Source: JAFMDF01 sp965277445 (GTDB taxonomy: Bacteria; Bacteroidota; Bacteroidia; Chitinophagales; Saprospiraceae). From it: a stretch of DNA of 64,000 nt. Numbering within the stretch: the stretch's first letter is position 1; the number at the start of each line of letters is the position of its first letter. The notes under the pieces are model-generated. The model saw only the letters and a list, made by a program, of their open reading frames with translations, was not told where the DNA came from and made no database searches. The stretch spans positions 385,218-449,217 of the forward strand of contig CBDICY010000030.1 in assembly GCA_965277445.1 (NCBI GenBank), in the 5' to 3' direction. The position numbers were made by a program, and so were the translations under genes. Positions 44,663-54,213 of the stretch are shown piece after piece.

Positions 44663-45259
44663 ATGGATAACTTAAAAAAACACATCAAGCAGCATAGAGC
44701 TGAATTAGATGAAGTGGAAACGCCTAATATGGACAAGATATGGGTAGGAATTCAAGTAGAACTTGGATCAGAAAAGATTAGTTCAGAAGTGGATTTAGCG
44801 ATTAAAAAAGGAGCATTGAAAGTGGTTACCACTAAACCCAATAGACGATTTACTTTATGGGCAATGGCAACGGCGGCTACTCTAGCCTTATTAATTGGCG
44901 TAGGAATAGGGCATTTTGTGACGCCTAAAACGGAGACAATACCTGAATTTAATTTAGCGAATTATGCGCCTGCAGCTGCGGAAAAGGCCAATGCTTACCA
45001 GCAATTGGTGACCGCTAAAATGGAAGCAATTAATTTTCAAAACATTGATACCCTTGCTTTTACGGAAGTATTGCAAGAATTAAAGTCCTTAGATGGAGAA
45101 TATGCGCATTGGACAAAAGAAGTGCCGCAATATGTGCGAGAACAAGAGTTAGTAGAATTCCTCGAAAGGCATTACGAACAAAAAATCCGGATTTTAGAAA
45201 TATTATCTAAAGAAATCGAAAAAAAAGTACATTATGAAGAAAGAGAAATTAGGTTGTAA
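44663..45259 (+). CDS. Anti-sigma factor-like membrane protein
   Basis: This 198-residue protein has a helical cytoplasmic N-terminus (about 1-65), one membrane helix (about 66-86, WAMATAATLALLIGVGIGHF) and a helical periplasmic domain. Its location right after an ECF sigma gene fits an anti-sigma factor. The N-terminal HRAELDEVETPNMDKIW resembles Bacteroidota anti-sigma proteins without a zinc motif. The next gene starts just downstream. Confidence 0.75.
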   Translation: MDNLKKHIKQHRAELDEVETPNMDKIWVGIQVELGSEKISSEVDLAIKKGALKVVTTKPNRRFTLWAMATAATLALLIGVGIGHFVTPKTETIPEFNLANYAPAAAEKANAYQQLVTAKMEAINFQNIDTLAFTEVLQELKSLDGEYAHWTKEVPQYVREQELVEFLERHYEQKIRILEILSKEIEKKVHYEEREIRL

Positions 45260-45310
45260 TTCAGTTGACAGTTATCAGTTGGCAGTTATCAATTCTCAGT
45301 TATGGCTAAA
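45256..45310 (+). repeat. cagttatcagttggcag array before the repeat-protein gene
   Basis: The spacer 45256-45310 consists of ttgacagttatcagttggcagttatcaattctcag-type heptamer units. The longest downstream reading frame starts before it and reads through, giving the false N-terminus DSYQLAVINSQLWL. Confidence 0.7.
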
Positions 45311-45314
45311 TACC

Positions 45315-46742
45315 ATGAAAAATTTTGCATCTTTTCGTCTTTGCGTGCTATTACTCTTTGCCGCTACGACTGTTTTATCTGCCCAAACAGAAAAATCCAA
45401 AAGCGTAGAAAAAATCTTTGAATTATCCAAAGGCGGAATCGTTAAAGTAGACCATCGCTATGGGCTATTAAAAGTCATTCAATCTACGGATGGTAAGGTG
45501 CATTTAAATGCAAGAATGAGAGTGGAAGGTAATGATGATGAGGAAATTCAAAAAGCTTTGTCTCAATTTGAGGTAGATATTAATGAATTTGGGAATCAAG
45601 TGACGATAGAAACGGATTTAGGCATTAAAAATTGGAATGGCAGAAATGGTAAAATTTATCTAACCTTTAAAAATGGAGCAAAGGTAAAAGGATTAAAGAA
45701 GTTTACAGTAGAAATGCTGTTAGCTGTGCCTGATTTAAAATCGCTTTCTGTAAAGAATAAATATGAAGACATTATTATTGACCACGATTTTAAAGGTGAT
45801 TTAGCCGTGGAGTTATATGACGGGGATTTAAAAACTAAAAATGTGACGGGCGAACTAGAATTAAATGTAAAGTATGGGAAGGCTATTATGGAAGATATAG
45901 GAGATGGAGATCTTACCCTATATGATTCAGAAATGGAAATGGAATCGGGAAAAGCGATAAAATTGTCAAGCAAATATTCTGAATATACGATTGGCGATAC
46001 AGAGTCACTCAGAATTAAGGCTTATGATGATAAATTTGAATTGGGAAATGTGCAAGGTCGATTGGAGATTAGTGATAAATATTCAGAAATGAGTGTAGGG
46101 AATTTTGGAGATGCTATCTTAGAGGTGCATGATGGTGATTTTGATGCAAAAAAAGGAGGCAATTTTACGATTACCGATACTAAATATTCTAAGTATAGGA
46201 TAAAACAAGTTGGAAATTTAGTAATTGAAGGATCGCATGATGATAAATTTATTATTAACGAAGTAGCGGATTTTGAGGTAGATGTGACTAAATATACGGA
46301 GTTTGAAATTGAAAACCTTGCTGGTAACTTTAAAGTGCGAAGTTCTCACGATGATAAATTTACTATTGGTGCTTTAGGTGATTTACTGGTCAATCAATCC
46401 AAGTATACGGAATTTGAAGTCACCAATCTTTCAGGACAGGTTAGTTTATTAGATTCCCATGATGATAAATTGGATGTCGTTGAGGTAGCGACTTCTTTCA
46501 AAGGGTTGAAGCTGAATGGGAAATATACCAAAGTCAATATGGATATTCCTTCATCGATTAAATATGAACTTGATGCAGAAATGAAATATGGCGGAATTGA
46601 CTATCCAGAATCTGCTTTTAAAAGCCAATATTATAAAGAAAAAGATAGCATTTTATCTGTTCGAGGAAAGATGAAAGGGGCTGGGGCAAATGCCCCTAAG
46701 ATTGAGGTTCGAGGGCATGATTGTACCGTGGATTTGAATTAA
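45315..46742 (+). CDS. Secreted beta-repeat protein (DUF4097-like adhesin fold)
   Basis: From ATG 45315 the protein has a signal peptide (MKNFASFRLCVLLLFAATTV, ending LSAQ) and 475 residues; the longer frame from 45234 reads through a spacer repeat and is rejected. The mature part alternates short segments KYSEY/KYTEF and HDDKF/YDDKF about every 20-25 residues from about residue 220 to 420 (for example SHDDKFTIGALGDLLVNQ then SKYTEFEVTNLSG). This suggests a right-handed beta-helix or DUF4097-like sheet stack. It follows an ECF sigma and anti-sigma pair and may be the surface component they regulate. Function unknown. Confidence 0.8.
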   Translation: MKNFASFRLCVLLLFAATTVLSAQTEKSKSVEKIFELSKGGIVKVDHRYGLLKVIQSTDGKVHLNARMRVEGNDDEEIQKALSQFEVDINEFGNQVTIETDLGIKNWNGRNGKIYLTFKNGAKVKGLKKFTVEMLLAVPDLKSLSVKNKYEDIIIDHDFKGDLAVELYDGDLKTKNVTGELELNVKYGKAIMEDIGDGDLTLYDSEMEMESGKAIKLSSKYSEYTIGDTESLRIKAYDDKFELGNVQGRLEISDKYSEMSVGNFGDAILEVHDGDFDAKKGGNFTITDTKYSKYRIKQVGNLVIEGSHDDKFIINEVADFEVDVTKYTEFEIENLAGNFKVRSSHDDKFTIGALGDLLVNQSKYTEFEVTNLSGQVSLLDSHDDKLDVVEVATSFKGLKLNGKYTKVNMDIPSSIKYELDAEMKYGGIDYPESAFKSQYYKEKDSILSVRGKMKGAGANAPKIEVRGHDCTVDLN

Positions 46743-46758
46743 AAGGATTCTTTTTTTC

Positions 46759-46848
46759 GACGCTGATTTCGCTGACTATTAAGATAAGTTATGTTTTAAA
46801 TGCTATTCGCAAACATAATAAACCATAAAAACCAGCGAAATCAGCGTC
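46759..46848. terminator. 16-bp perfect inverted repeat between convergent genes
   Basis: gacgctgatttcgctg (46759-46774) and its exact reverse complement (46833-46848) flank 58 nt. It begins 17 bp past the repeat-protein stop. The loop is large for an intrinsic terminator, but the position suggests one. Confidence 0.55.
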
Positions 46849-46921
46849 AAAATCTTATCTACTCAATTTTAACTGCCTTAATTTCTTGCAAAACTTCTAA
46901 AGGCATAGTATCTATTCCTTT

Positions 46922-48152
46922 TCAAAACCTGCCCATTGTCACCAAACTATAATAAGCAGGTATTTTAGTGGCATCAGTTAATACAAACCAAGTTTTAAGC
47001 TGGTGTACTCCTTTGGGCAATGCTGCTTTTACCTGAATAGCTAGTGCATCAGTCTTGGTTTTAGCAGAGAACCTTAAATTTCCTACTTCAACAATCCCTT
47101 CTTGAATTTCGAGTACTTCCCCTGCTGGGAAACCATCTAAATGATCTTGATAGGGGATAGCGACTGCTGCTGCATTTAGTGCCAACTTACTTTTGGGGGT
47201 AACTGCTTAAAGGAAACTCATAACCTCCATCTGATACCACCTCTACCGAATAAAAACCATCTTTAGGATTGTCTTTACTAGTTCTGATTTGAACCTGATT
47301 CCAAGCGAGTAATTCCTCGGTGTGTAAATCATGAACGGTGATAAGAGTAGGATTTGCTTTTTCGTGACCAATCGGAATATTTGCATATTCCCAATCTGGA
47401 ATGGTAGACGCCCACCATTCGTCATAAAAAGCCTGCATTTTTGCTACTCTTTCGGGGTGAAACTTCGCTACATTTTTTTGTTGCCCAGCATCCGTTTTGG
47501 TGTGGTATAATTCAGAACCATTGACCAACCGCCAATCTTTAGACATCACCGTTGTTCTCCTTCCTTTTTTGGGCCATTGGTTTCGTTGGGTATCTATCAC
47601 CAGCATTCTACTAGTATCCGTTGCTTCACTTTTTAACTATTGTGTCCTATCCGTTCCATCCAATGCTTTTTTGGGTTGGAATGTTAAGCCACATAAATTA
47701 GCTAAAGTTGGTAAAATATCTACATGGGCAATTAATTCATCTGTCTTTTTGCCCCCTTGTAATTGACCATTTGGATAGTGAATAAAAAAGGGAACTCGAT
47801 GACCACCATCGTAATGACTTCCTTTTTGTCCTCTTAATCCAGTATTATAGCCATAAGCTACGCTTGTTTCTTTGTTTGTTCTTACACCACCTGCTGTACC
47901 ATTATCCGTTGTATAAATAACGATGGTGTTTTCATCCAGATCATTTGCTTTTAGAAAGGCTAGTAATTGCCCAAAATTATGATCCAGATTGGTGACCATA
48001 CCATTAAATCGCTTTAAAGCTAGTGGTAAATCTGCTTCTTGGTAAAGGTCTAAATATTCCTTAGGTACATTGAAAGGGTAGTGGGCAGCGTTAAGTGCTA
48101 AATAAGTAAAAAATGGCTGGCCTTTATTTTTTTCAATATATGTTTTTATCAC
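46922..48152 (-). pseudogene. Decayed sulfatase
   Basis: Three pieces of one sulfatase are visible on the minus strand. 48152-47637 encodes the middle (TYLALNAAHYPFNVPKEY, NTIVIYTTDNGTAGG, GLRGQKGSHYDGGHRVPFFI) and ends in a TAG. The same frame then continues (LVIDTQRNQWPKKGRR, TTVMSKDWRLVNGSELYHTK) to about 47187, where a frameshift by one base (CCCCC/AAAA run) moves to 47185-46922 (LALNAAAVAIPYQ and on). The N-terminal third with the C-x-P-S-R active site is absent, replaced by the upstream glucosaminidase gene, which overlaps the remnant by four bases. It cannot be an active sulfatase. Confidence 0.88.
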
Positions 48153-49057
48153 AAATCATCATATTCATCCAATCCCAAAGCTTCAATAATCATAATTAAC
48201 TTTTCCGCATACTTCTTATCCGTCGCATAACCTGCTTTTTTCAGGCCATAAGCCCAACTTTTGTAATCATTACCAAACTTTTTCAGCTTTTTATACCGAC
48301 TATTATTCAATAATATGGAATGTTCTCGATAACTTTCCATCGGATCAGTAAACACGCGAAACATGTCATAAATATCATCATCGTGATAATTGCGACACGT
48401 GCAGCCTCGGCATTTTTTTCGGCATTTAATACCAAAATGATTGAGCGATTCTCTTGCCAATCGACTGTCTCCTGCATTTGATTCAAGCAGTCCCTGGGCT
48501 AGGGTAATACTAGCTAAAATGCCATATTCTGCTTGTTCCTTTAAAGCTGCTTTCTTAAACTTTTGAATATAATTATAGCAGTTTTGTTTTTTTGCATTTA
48601 CAACAGATGCTGGAATGCCTTTCCTTTTCGCATAAGTCGGACTCATGATAAAAGTTAAGTTAGAAAAATGCTGTGCTCTAGGCACTTTCTTGAGTTTTTT
48701 GGTGTGCTGATGACTTGTTGTTTTTGTTTTAGTAAGAGGCTTTCTGCTGTCTAACCAAGTTCCAAGATTAAAAGATTTTTCTTTGCTACGGGTCGTACTA
48801 GTTGGCACCGCTAATTTGACTGGATTTGGCCTAGGCCTAGGCATTTCCGTAGTAGCAATAGCAGATTCTTCTCCAAGGTGAAAAGAAACGCTCACGTCTT
48901 TCACCACCAATAAATACAAAATCATAGGTATTAGGACTATTTCAAACCAGTTTTCATTCAGTTTTTTACCATATTCCTTAAAATTCATAAAGGCGAATGG
49001 AGGAGGATTGACACGAGATAGCTCGTTTTGCATAAGTGTAGTTTTTTTATCATTCAA
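48149..49057 (-). CDS. Glucosaminidase (N-acetylmuramoyl hydrolase, FlgJ-like) with TM anchor
   Basis: This 302-residue protein has one N-terminal membrane helix (about 35-57) and a proline/threonine-rich linker. A C-terminal glucosaminidase domain (PF01832-type, about 150-300) has ILASITLAQGLLESNAGDSR with the catalytic glutamate, and LNHFGIKC, YREHSILLNNS and SWAYGLKKAGYATDKKYAEK. It cleaves peptidoglycan glycan strands. It has an unusual extra CRKKCRGCTC cluster. Its stop codon overlaps the start of the sulfatase remnant. Confidence 0.9.
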   Translation of the reverse strand: MNDKKTTLMQNELSRVNPPPFAFMNFKEYGKKLNENWFEIVLIPMILYLLVVKDVSVSFHLGEESAIATTEMPRPRPNPVKLAVPTSTTRSKEKSFNLGTWLDSRKPLTKTKTTSHQHTKKLKKVPRAQHFSNLTFIMSPTYAKRKGIPASVVNAKKQNCYNYIQKFKKAALKEQAEYGILASITLAQGLLESNAGDSRLARESLNHFGIKCRKKCRGCTCRNYHDDDIYDMFRVFTDPMESYREHSILLNNSRYKKLKKFGNDYKSWAYGLKKAGYATDKKYAEKLIMIIEALGLDEYDDL

Positions 49058-49413
49058 CAGATTGTTTTAATTATTGTAAAGTTAATACAAAATTTGTTTT
49101 AATCAAAAAAAAGATACTACTTTTTGTTTTTTATTAGCGGATAAAAAAAGTTAGCTGTTTGGTTGTTGATTCCCACGGATTTTTACCTCCACGGATTATA
49201 GTTGTTTAAATTATTTATAGATTGATGTAAAAAATTAGCTAAAAGCACAGATTTGATATGTTTCTGCTAATAGCACACAAATTTGGAAAGCTATTTGCAA
49301 GCCTCCCAATTAGGTATTTATTGAAGTTGAAATTGAAGTTGAAGTACCTTCTTCCCCCTATAAAATAGACAAACACCACCTTCCCATTAAAAGGCTTTTC
49401 AAAATCGTAAGAC
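49058..49413. other. Spacer with cacggatt and gaagtt repeats
   Basis: The divergent spacer contains two cccacggattttt/tccacggatta units (49171-49200) and a ttgaagttgaaattgaag array (49320-49345). No gene is supported. Confidence 0.5.
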
Positions 49414-50316
49414 ATGAGACTTAAATCATTGATCATTTATTTGGTGTTCTTGTATCCTAGTATTGGTACCGCACAGTATATGGAATTGGGACTTTCTGGG
49501 GGCTTTTCTCAATATATTGGAGAATTGCAAACAGCTTATGAAGCTATGGAAAATAATGTTGCTTTCGGTTTTTTTGCTCGCTACAATTGGCGTAGACGCA
49601 TCGCCCTAAAGGCACAATTTTTACAGACTACTTTGACGGGAGACGATGCCAACCAAAAGGCTTTCAATACTTTTGAGGCGAATCGAAACCTTAGTTTTAA
49701 AGCTAAATTATTTGAATTAGGCATTCAAGGAGAATGGAATATTACTAAATTTGACGTAAGAGATGATAAAACAACGGCGCCTTATCTTTTTGGTGGATTA
49801 GCGCTGATTTATAGCAACCCTAGGGCGGCACTCGGTGATAGATGGTATGATCTGCAACCTCTCGGCACCGAAGGACAAACGTTAGAAGGTGGTAAAAAAT
49901 ATAGCAAACTGGGGATCGCCTTTCCGATTGGGGCAGGAATTAAAATTAGCTTGAGCGAGCGGATAAATATAGGTTTTGATTTTGGTTATCGTTTTACTTT
50001 GACCGATTATTTAGATGATGTAAGTGGTGTATATCCAAATGTAGCCTTATTGGAAGAACAAAACATTATTGCTAGTCAACTATCCTTTAGAAGTCCTGAA
50101 ATTTTACCCCAATTCGCAGGTAATCCAGTAGGAAAACCTAGAGGAAATCCAAATGATAAAGACGGTTATTTTATTGGAAATATTACCTTCTCTTTTAACC
50201 TTGCGGATGGGTATGACCTTGAATTTGATGAGCATTTTAAAAAGTTCTCGCCTAATTATCAACCAAAGCAGCAGACGCTTAAGCAGGTTAAGAAAGAAAT
50301 GAAGAAGAAACAGTAG
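49414..50316 (+). CDS. DUF6089-like outer membrane beta-barrel protein
   Basis: This 300-residue protein has a signal peptide (MRLKSLIIYLVFLYPSIGTA) and an opening strand MELGLSGGFSQYIGELQ that matches DUF6089-type barrels. It has beta strands every 8-12 residues through INIGFDFGYRFTLTDYLDDV. The last 40 residues are lysine-rich. Such proteins sit in the outer membrane; the role is unknown. Confidence 0.8.
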   Translation: MRLKSLIIYLVFLYPSIGTAQYMELGLSGGFSQYIGELQTAYEAMENNVAFGFFARYNWRRRIALKAQFLQTTLTGDDANQKAFNTFEANRNLSFKAKLFELGIQGEWNITKFDVRDDKTTAPYLFGGLALIYSNPRAALGDRWYDLQPLGTEGQTLEGGKKYSKLGIAFPIGAGIKISLSERINIGFDFGYRFTLTDYLDDVSGVYPNVALLEEQNIIASQLSFRSPEILPQFAGNPVGKPRGNPNDKDGYFIGNITFSFNLADGYDLEFDEHFKKFSPNYQPKQQTLKQVKKEMKKKQ

Positions 50317-50330
50317 GCAGTATACCGCAA

Positions 50331-50421
50331 AATCATAAATCTGAAATCATACATCATACTTCATAAATCCATTTAGTTTTTGCGCGATAGATTTATGATT
50401 TAAAATTGATGATGTATGATT
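50331..50421. repeat. Two interleaved inverted repeats between convergent genes
   Basis: aatcataaatct (50331-50342) pairs with 50389-50400, and aatcatacatcat (50345-50357) pairs with 50409-50421. The order is 1a-1b-2a-2b, so the two helices are interleaved and not nested. They may act as a terminator or form alternative hairpins or a pseudoknot. A gcagta/actgc repeat flanks both ends. Confidence 0.6.
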
Positions 50422-50463
50422 TTTTAACCCAATATAATACGATAAATACTGCCAACTGCAATA

Positions 50464-53400
50464 CTAAGCATCCTCTTCTAAAACCATATCCTCCAAAGGT
50501 AACTCTACAAAGAAAGTTGTCCCTACATCCTTTTCGGTCTCGAAGTAAATCTTACCGCTAACGGATTCAATAATATTCTTAGAAATAGCCAAGCCGAGTC
50601 CTGTACCAGAATTTTTAGTTGTAAAATTAGGCACAAACACCCGTTCTTTCATTTCATCTGGAATACCAACCCCATTATCTTTTACTTTAATAACTGCTGT
50701 ATTTTCTTTTTTAGAAAGGGATACCTCAATTAATCCATGTCTGGAATCAGGAATTGCTTCTACCGCATTTTTAATCATGTTGTTTAATACTCGAACTAAG
50801 TGGTTTTTATCAGCAAATACATAAAAAAACTCTTCTGGTAGGCTTAAAAGGACATCTGCATTTTCGCTTTTTTTGAATAAATCGTGAACCGATTCGACTA
50901 AATCATTTAGTTTGATTTGTTGATTATTGGCTCTTGGCATTTTGGCAAAATTGGAAAACTCATCTGCAATTTGTGCCAAACTATCAATTTGCTCAATTAA
51001 GGTATTAGAAACCCTTTTTAATAAAGGTTCAATGTTATCAGGATTAGACTTAAAAGCATGGGTTAAGTACTGAATACTTAACTTCATGGGCGTTAATGGA
51101 TTTTTAATCTCGTGAGCAACTTGCTTGGCCATTTCTCGCCAAGCACCTTCTCTTTCTGAACGAGCTAAGAGGTTGGCGCTATGTTCTAATTGGACAATCA
51201 TTCGATTATAATCAGTTACTAAAGCACCGATTTCATCATTTGTTCGCCATTGTAAGGGTTTATTCGATTTCCCTAATTTTAGTTCCTTTAGATTTTCGCC
51301 AATGGTTGTAATCGGTCTAGTAATCGTATTGGCGACCCATACAGAAATACCACCTGCAAGAATCAACATCATTACATAAACGTTGACTAAGTTACCCATA
51401 AAATTGAGTACGTCATCCTCCAAAGTCCTTTGCTGATTGGCATAGGGTACTCCAACGTAGGCGACTCTTTTGCCTTTAGAATCGACGATGGGTTTGAAGG
51501 CAGCAATAAATTTTTGCTCAGTGGTAATAGCTGCTTCCTTTTTGCTTTTAAATAAGTCCGAATTATCAGATTGTTTAAAGAACTTAAACGCAAAGGCATT
51601 CATATGTGGGGGGAGAATCCCTCGTTCGAAAATATCCATTTCAGAGGATTTTATCAACCTTCCTTGTAAATCAAATAAATTAACATCAATCCGTTCCGCT
51701 TTGGATAAATTAGTCACAAAAGCACTCAATAAAGCTAAAGAATCATTTGCTTGGTGTAAATATTGTTCCGCAGAGGTTTGTACACCCGATACTTTTCTGG
51801 TTAAACGGCCCTTGTCGTAACTTTGGTAGGAGGTGGTTAACAAGACAACGGAAACAATACCGATAATCAAGAAAGAAGCTAGGGTCAATAAGATACTAGA
51901 AAATTGGATTCTGTTTTTTAAAGAAGGCTTATTCCAAAATTGAAAATTAAGATTGTCTGGCAGCAACGTAATTCTAGAATTGATGATGGCAATTAATACG
52001 ACGGTCAATGCTAAGAAACAAAAAATAAAGGAAAACAGCGAAAAGGGGAGAAATATATTATTCTTTCGTTTGCTTAAGATGACAAAATCATTTTCTGCGG
52101 AACGATACATAAAATAAACCAATTCTTCTTGGATTCTTTTGGCATATTGCTTGACTTCTGGTTTTTCATCTTCTGTGAAGTTAGGCGCATCTGCTTGCAT
52201 GCCTTCTTCAATAATTTCTTTGCCATTTTTTATGATAGCGTAGTCATATTTAGCTAAATCTTCTAAACCTTTATACTCTTGATGTGATAAGATATTGGTA
52301 TAAACTTTTGAACTTTTCCGTTTTGCCTTCTTAAATTCAAAAATTAGCTGAGGTGTATGGCTACCTGTAGCTAAATTGGGGAATTTTTTTAATAAAACAT
52401 AGGAAAAAATTCTATTAGAATCTTTATGTAAATATATATTGGCTTGTTGTTGAATAGGCGTTGCCTGTGTTAATTTCTTTTGCCAACTAGTTAAATTAGT
52501 TCGGACCTGTGTATTGTTTTGTGGTTTACCATACTCATCATAATCATAGACTTCGTATTTATAATTGGTGTACAGGTAATTTTGACTAAAATTTAAGGTT
52601 TTGTAAAATGCAGTAGCTGTTTTTGCATCCGATAACTCTTTGGTTGAAATAATGCCATTTTGTAAGCAACTATCGAGCGCTATTTTGAAATTAATAATAG
52701 CGGTTTCTGCTAAACTATCTTTTTCTTCCGCTAATTGTTGCGCTAAGAAGATTTCTTTTTTAAGTTCTTTATCTGTATTGTACTTATATAATAAACCGGA
52801 AGAAAAACCTGCAAAAAGAATGACCCAAAGAGATAACCAAACTAAACCAGGATTTGGTATATCAATAAATAAGTCGTAGAAAATGACAAAAATAAACGCC
52901 AATAATGCCGTATAATGTAAGGGGATGGCTAATTGTATAAAGTGTATAATGGGTAAAGCTAAAATGATAGCGACTCCCAAGGCGACCAATCGTTTAGGGC
53001 GTAATAAATTTAATTTGTGAATCGTAATCATCATTCGATGACTAAATACAAACTGCGTAAATAATAATAAAATTACCCCAAAAATGGCGATAACACTATA
53101 ATGGTCAAGACTAAAAACATTCTTAAAATCAAAATCTATTCCTGAATTAATGACCAAACTTTTTAAAACACTTATTAATAATAAAAGTGCTAAAACTACA
53201 GAAAGGTAATTCATCGTCGTCAGGAAAAAACGGGTATTAGCCGAAAGATTAACGGTGAAGTCTCGGTCTCTAGATTCTCTATGGATGAAAACGACAACCC
53301 ACAGTAACAACACAATATTGATGAGTAAATCTCCTACTGATACATCGGGATTGTCAAAGGAGCGAGAAAATACTTGAAATGTTTCAAACTTAGTACTCCA

Positions 53401-54189
53401 ATCAAGACTCAGATAGCGTAAACCGAACACAGTCACTAACAAAAATGCAGGACCTGCCCACGGTTGATTTTTACTAATGACTTGTTTAGCAATGGTATTA
53501 ACAACGATTCCAAGGAGAATAAAACCAATAGCGTATAATAGCATAAGCCATCCTAAAACGCTTTTATCCTTAAAATATCGGGTGGCCATTAAATAGAAAA
53601 GTGGATCGGTTGCTATGGAAGCTATCGGAAAGGCTGTTTCTTCGGTCGTTACTTCAATGGCGTCTGGTATGGTACTATCTTCACTTGCTTCAAAATAAGG
53701 CCGAAGATGTTCCAGACTTTTGGTATATTGCCACTTGATTGGTATAAGCGAGATGATATATTTATTTGGATCTTTTAGATGAGGGATTGACCACTTTTGA
53801 ACGACAAAATAGCCATTAGACAATTTCTTAAAAATGGGACTGGTCGTTTGATTTAGGGCTGCTAGCAATGCTTTGTCAGGAAAAGCAATGCTACTATTAG
53901 ACCAGAATACTAAAGAGTCCGCTTGGTATAAACACAGATTAAAATGCTGATTGCTGAGTGTTTCAATGGAATTAATGGTCGCACTATCAAAGAATAATTG
54001 ATTGATAAAATTTTCATTGGCTAGTTCTGCCTTTATTTTTTGTTCTTTTTCTTGTAAATTGTTGGTGACGTTTTGGGCATATCGTTGGATTAACTCATCT
54101 GTATTACAGACAGTTTCTAGTCCTTTTGCTAAAAGGAACATAGCAAACGCACCAAATAAGAGGTAGTAAAATCGGTTATCGAATTTCAT
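50464..54189 (-). CDS. Large NtrY-like sensor histidine kinase
   Basis: This 1241-residue membrane kinase has an N-terminal membrane helix, a sensor domain, then a block of several membrane helices (about 195-480), a second periplasmic-type region and another helix near 750. A HAMP-like segment (ANTITRPITTIGENLKELKL) precedes the H-box REMAKQVAHEIKNPLTPMKL (H1026). N-box LNNMIKNAVEA, G1 DNGVGIP and G2 GTGLGLAIS are present. The H-box resembles NtrY. No response regulator is nearby, so it is an orphan here. A CAAAGCTA (54206-54213) on the plus strand is a TAnnTTTG -7 element for this gene. Confidence 0.92.
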   Translation of the reverse strand: MKFDNRFYYLLFGAFAMFLLAKGLETVCNTDELIQRYAQNVTNNLQEKEQKIKAELANENFINQLFFDSATINSIETLSNQHFNLCLYQADSLVFWSNSSIAFPDKALLAALNQTTSPIFKKLSNGYFVVQKWSIPHLKDPNKYIISLIPIKWQYTKSLEHLRPYFEASEDSTIPDAIEVTTEETAFPIASIATDPLFYLMATRYFKDKSVLGWLMLLYAIGFILLGIVVNTIAKQVISKNQPWAGPAFLLVTVFGLRYLSLDWSTKFETFQVFSRSFDNPDVSVGDLLINIVLLLWVVVFIHRESRDRDFTVNLSANTRFFLTTMNYLSVVLALLLLISVLKSLVINSGIDFDFKNVFSLDHYSVIAIFGVILLLFTQFVFSHRMMITIHKLNLLRPKRLVALGVAIILALPIIHFIQLAIPLHYTALLAFIFVIFYDLFIDIPNPGLVWLSLWVILFAGFSSGLLYKYNTDKELKKEIFLAQQLAEEKDSLAETAIINFKIALDSCLQNGIISTKELSDAKTATAFYKTLNFSQNYLYTNYKYEVYDYDEYGKPQNNTQVRTNLTSWQKKLTQATPIQQQANIYLHKDSNRIFSYVLLKKFPNLATGSHTPQLIFEFKKAKRKSSKVYTNILSHQEYKGLEDLAKYDYAIIKNGKEIIEEGMQADAPNFTEDEKPEVKQYAKRIQEELVYFMYRSAENDFVILSKRKNNIFLPFSLFSFIFCFLALTVVLIAIINSRITLLPDNLNFQFWNKPSLKNRIQFSSILLTLASFLIIGIVSVVLLTTSYQSYDKGRLTRKVSGVQTSAEQYLHQANDSLALLSAFVTNLSKAERIDVNLFDLQGRLIKSSEMDIFERGILPPHMNAFAFKFFKQSDNSDLFKSKKEAAITTEQKFIAAFKPIVDSKGKRVAYVGVPYANQQRTLEDDVLNFMGNLVNVYVMMLILAGGISVWVANTITRPITTIGENLKELKLGKSNKPLQWRTNDEIGALVTDYNRMIVQLEHSANLLARSEREGAWREMAKQVAHEIKNPLTPMKLSIQYLTHAFKSNPDNIEPLLKRVSNTLIEQIDSLAQIADEFSNFAKMPRANNQQIKLNDLVESVHDLFKKSENADVLLSLPEEFFYVFADKNHLVRVLNNMIKNAVEAIPDSRHGLIEVSLSKKENTAVIKVKDNGVGIPDEMKERVFVPNFTTKNSGTGLGLAISKNIIESVSGKIYFETEKDVGTTFFVELPLEDMVLEEDA

Positions 54190-54205
54190 AAAAATGCCCT
54201 TTTTG

Positions 54206-54213
54206 CAAAGCTA
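54206..54213 (-). promoter_or_regulatory. -7 element of the NtrY-like kinase gene
   Basis: Read on the minus strand, TAGCTTTG matches TAnnTTTG and lies 17 bp before the ATG. No good -33 box was found. Confidence 0.45.

Noticed and set aside
45234..45314. N-terminal extension of the repeat protein
   Set aside because: It overlaps the anti-sigma gene, then reads through a heptamer array before the signal peptide begins at 45315.
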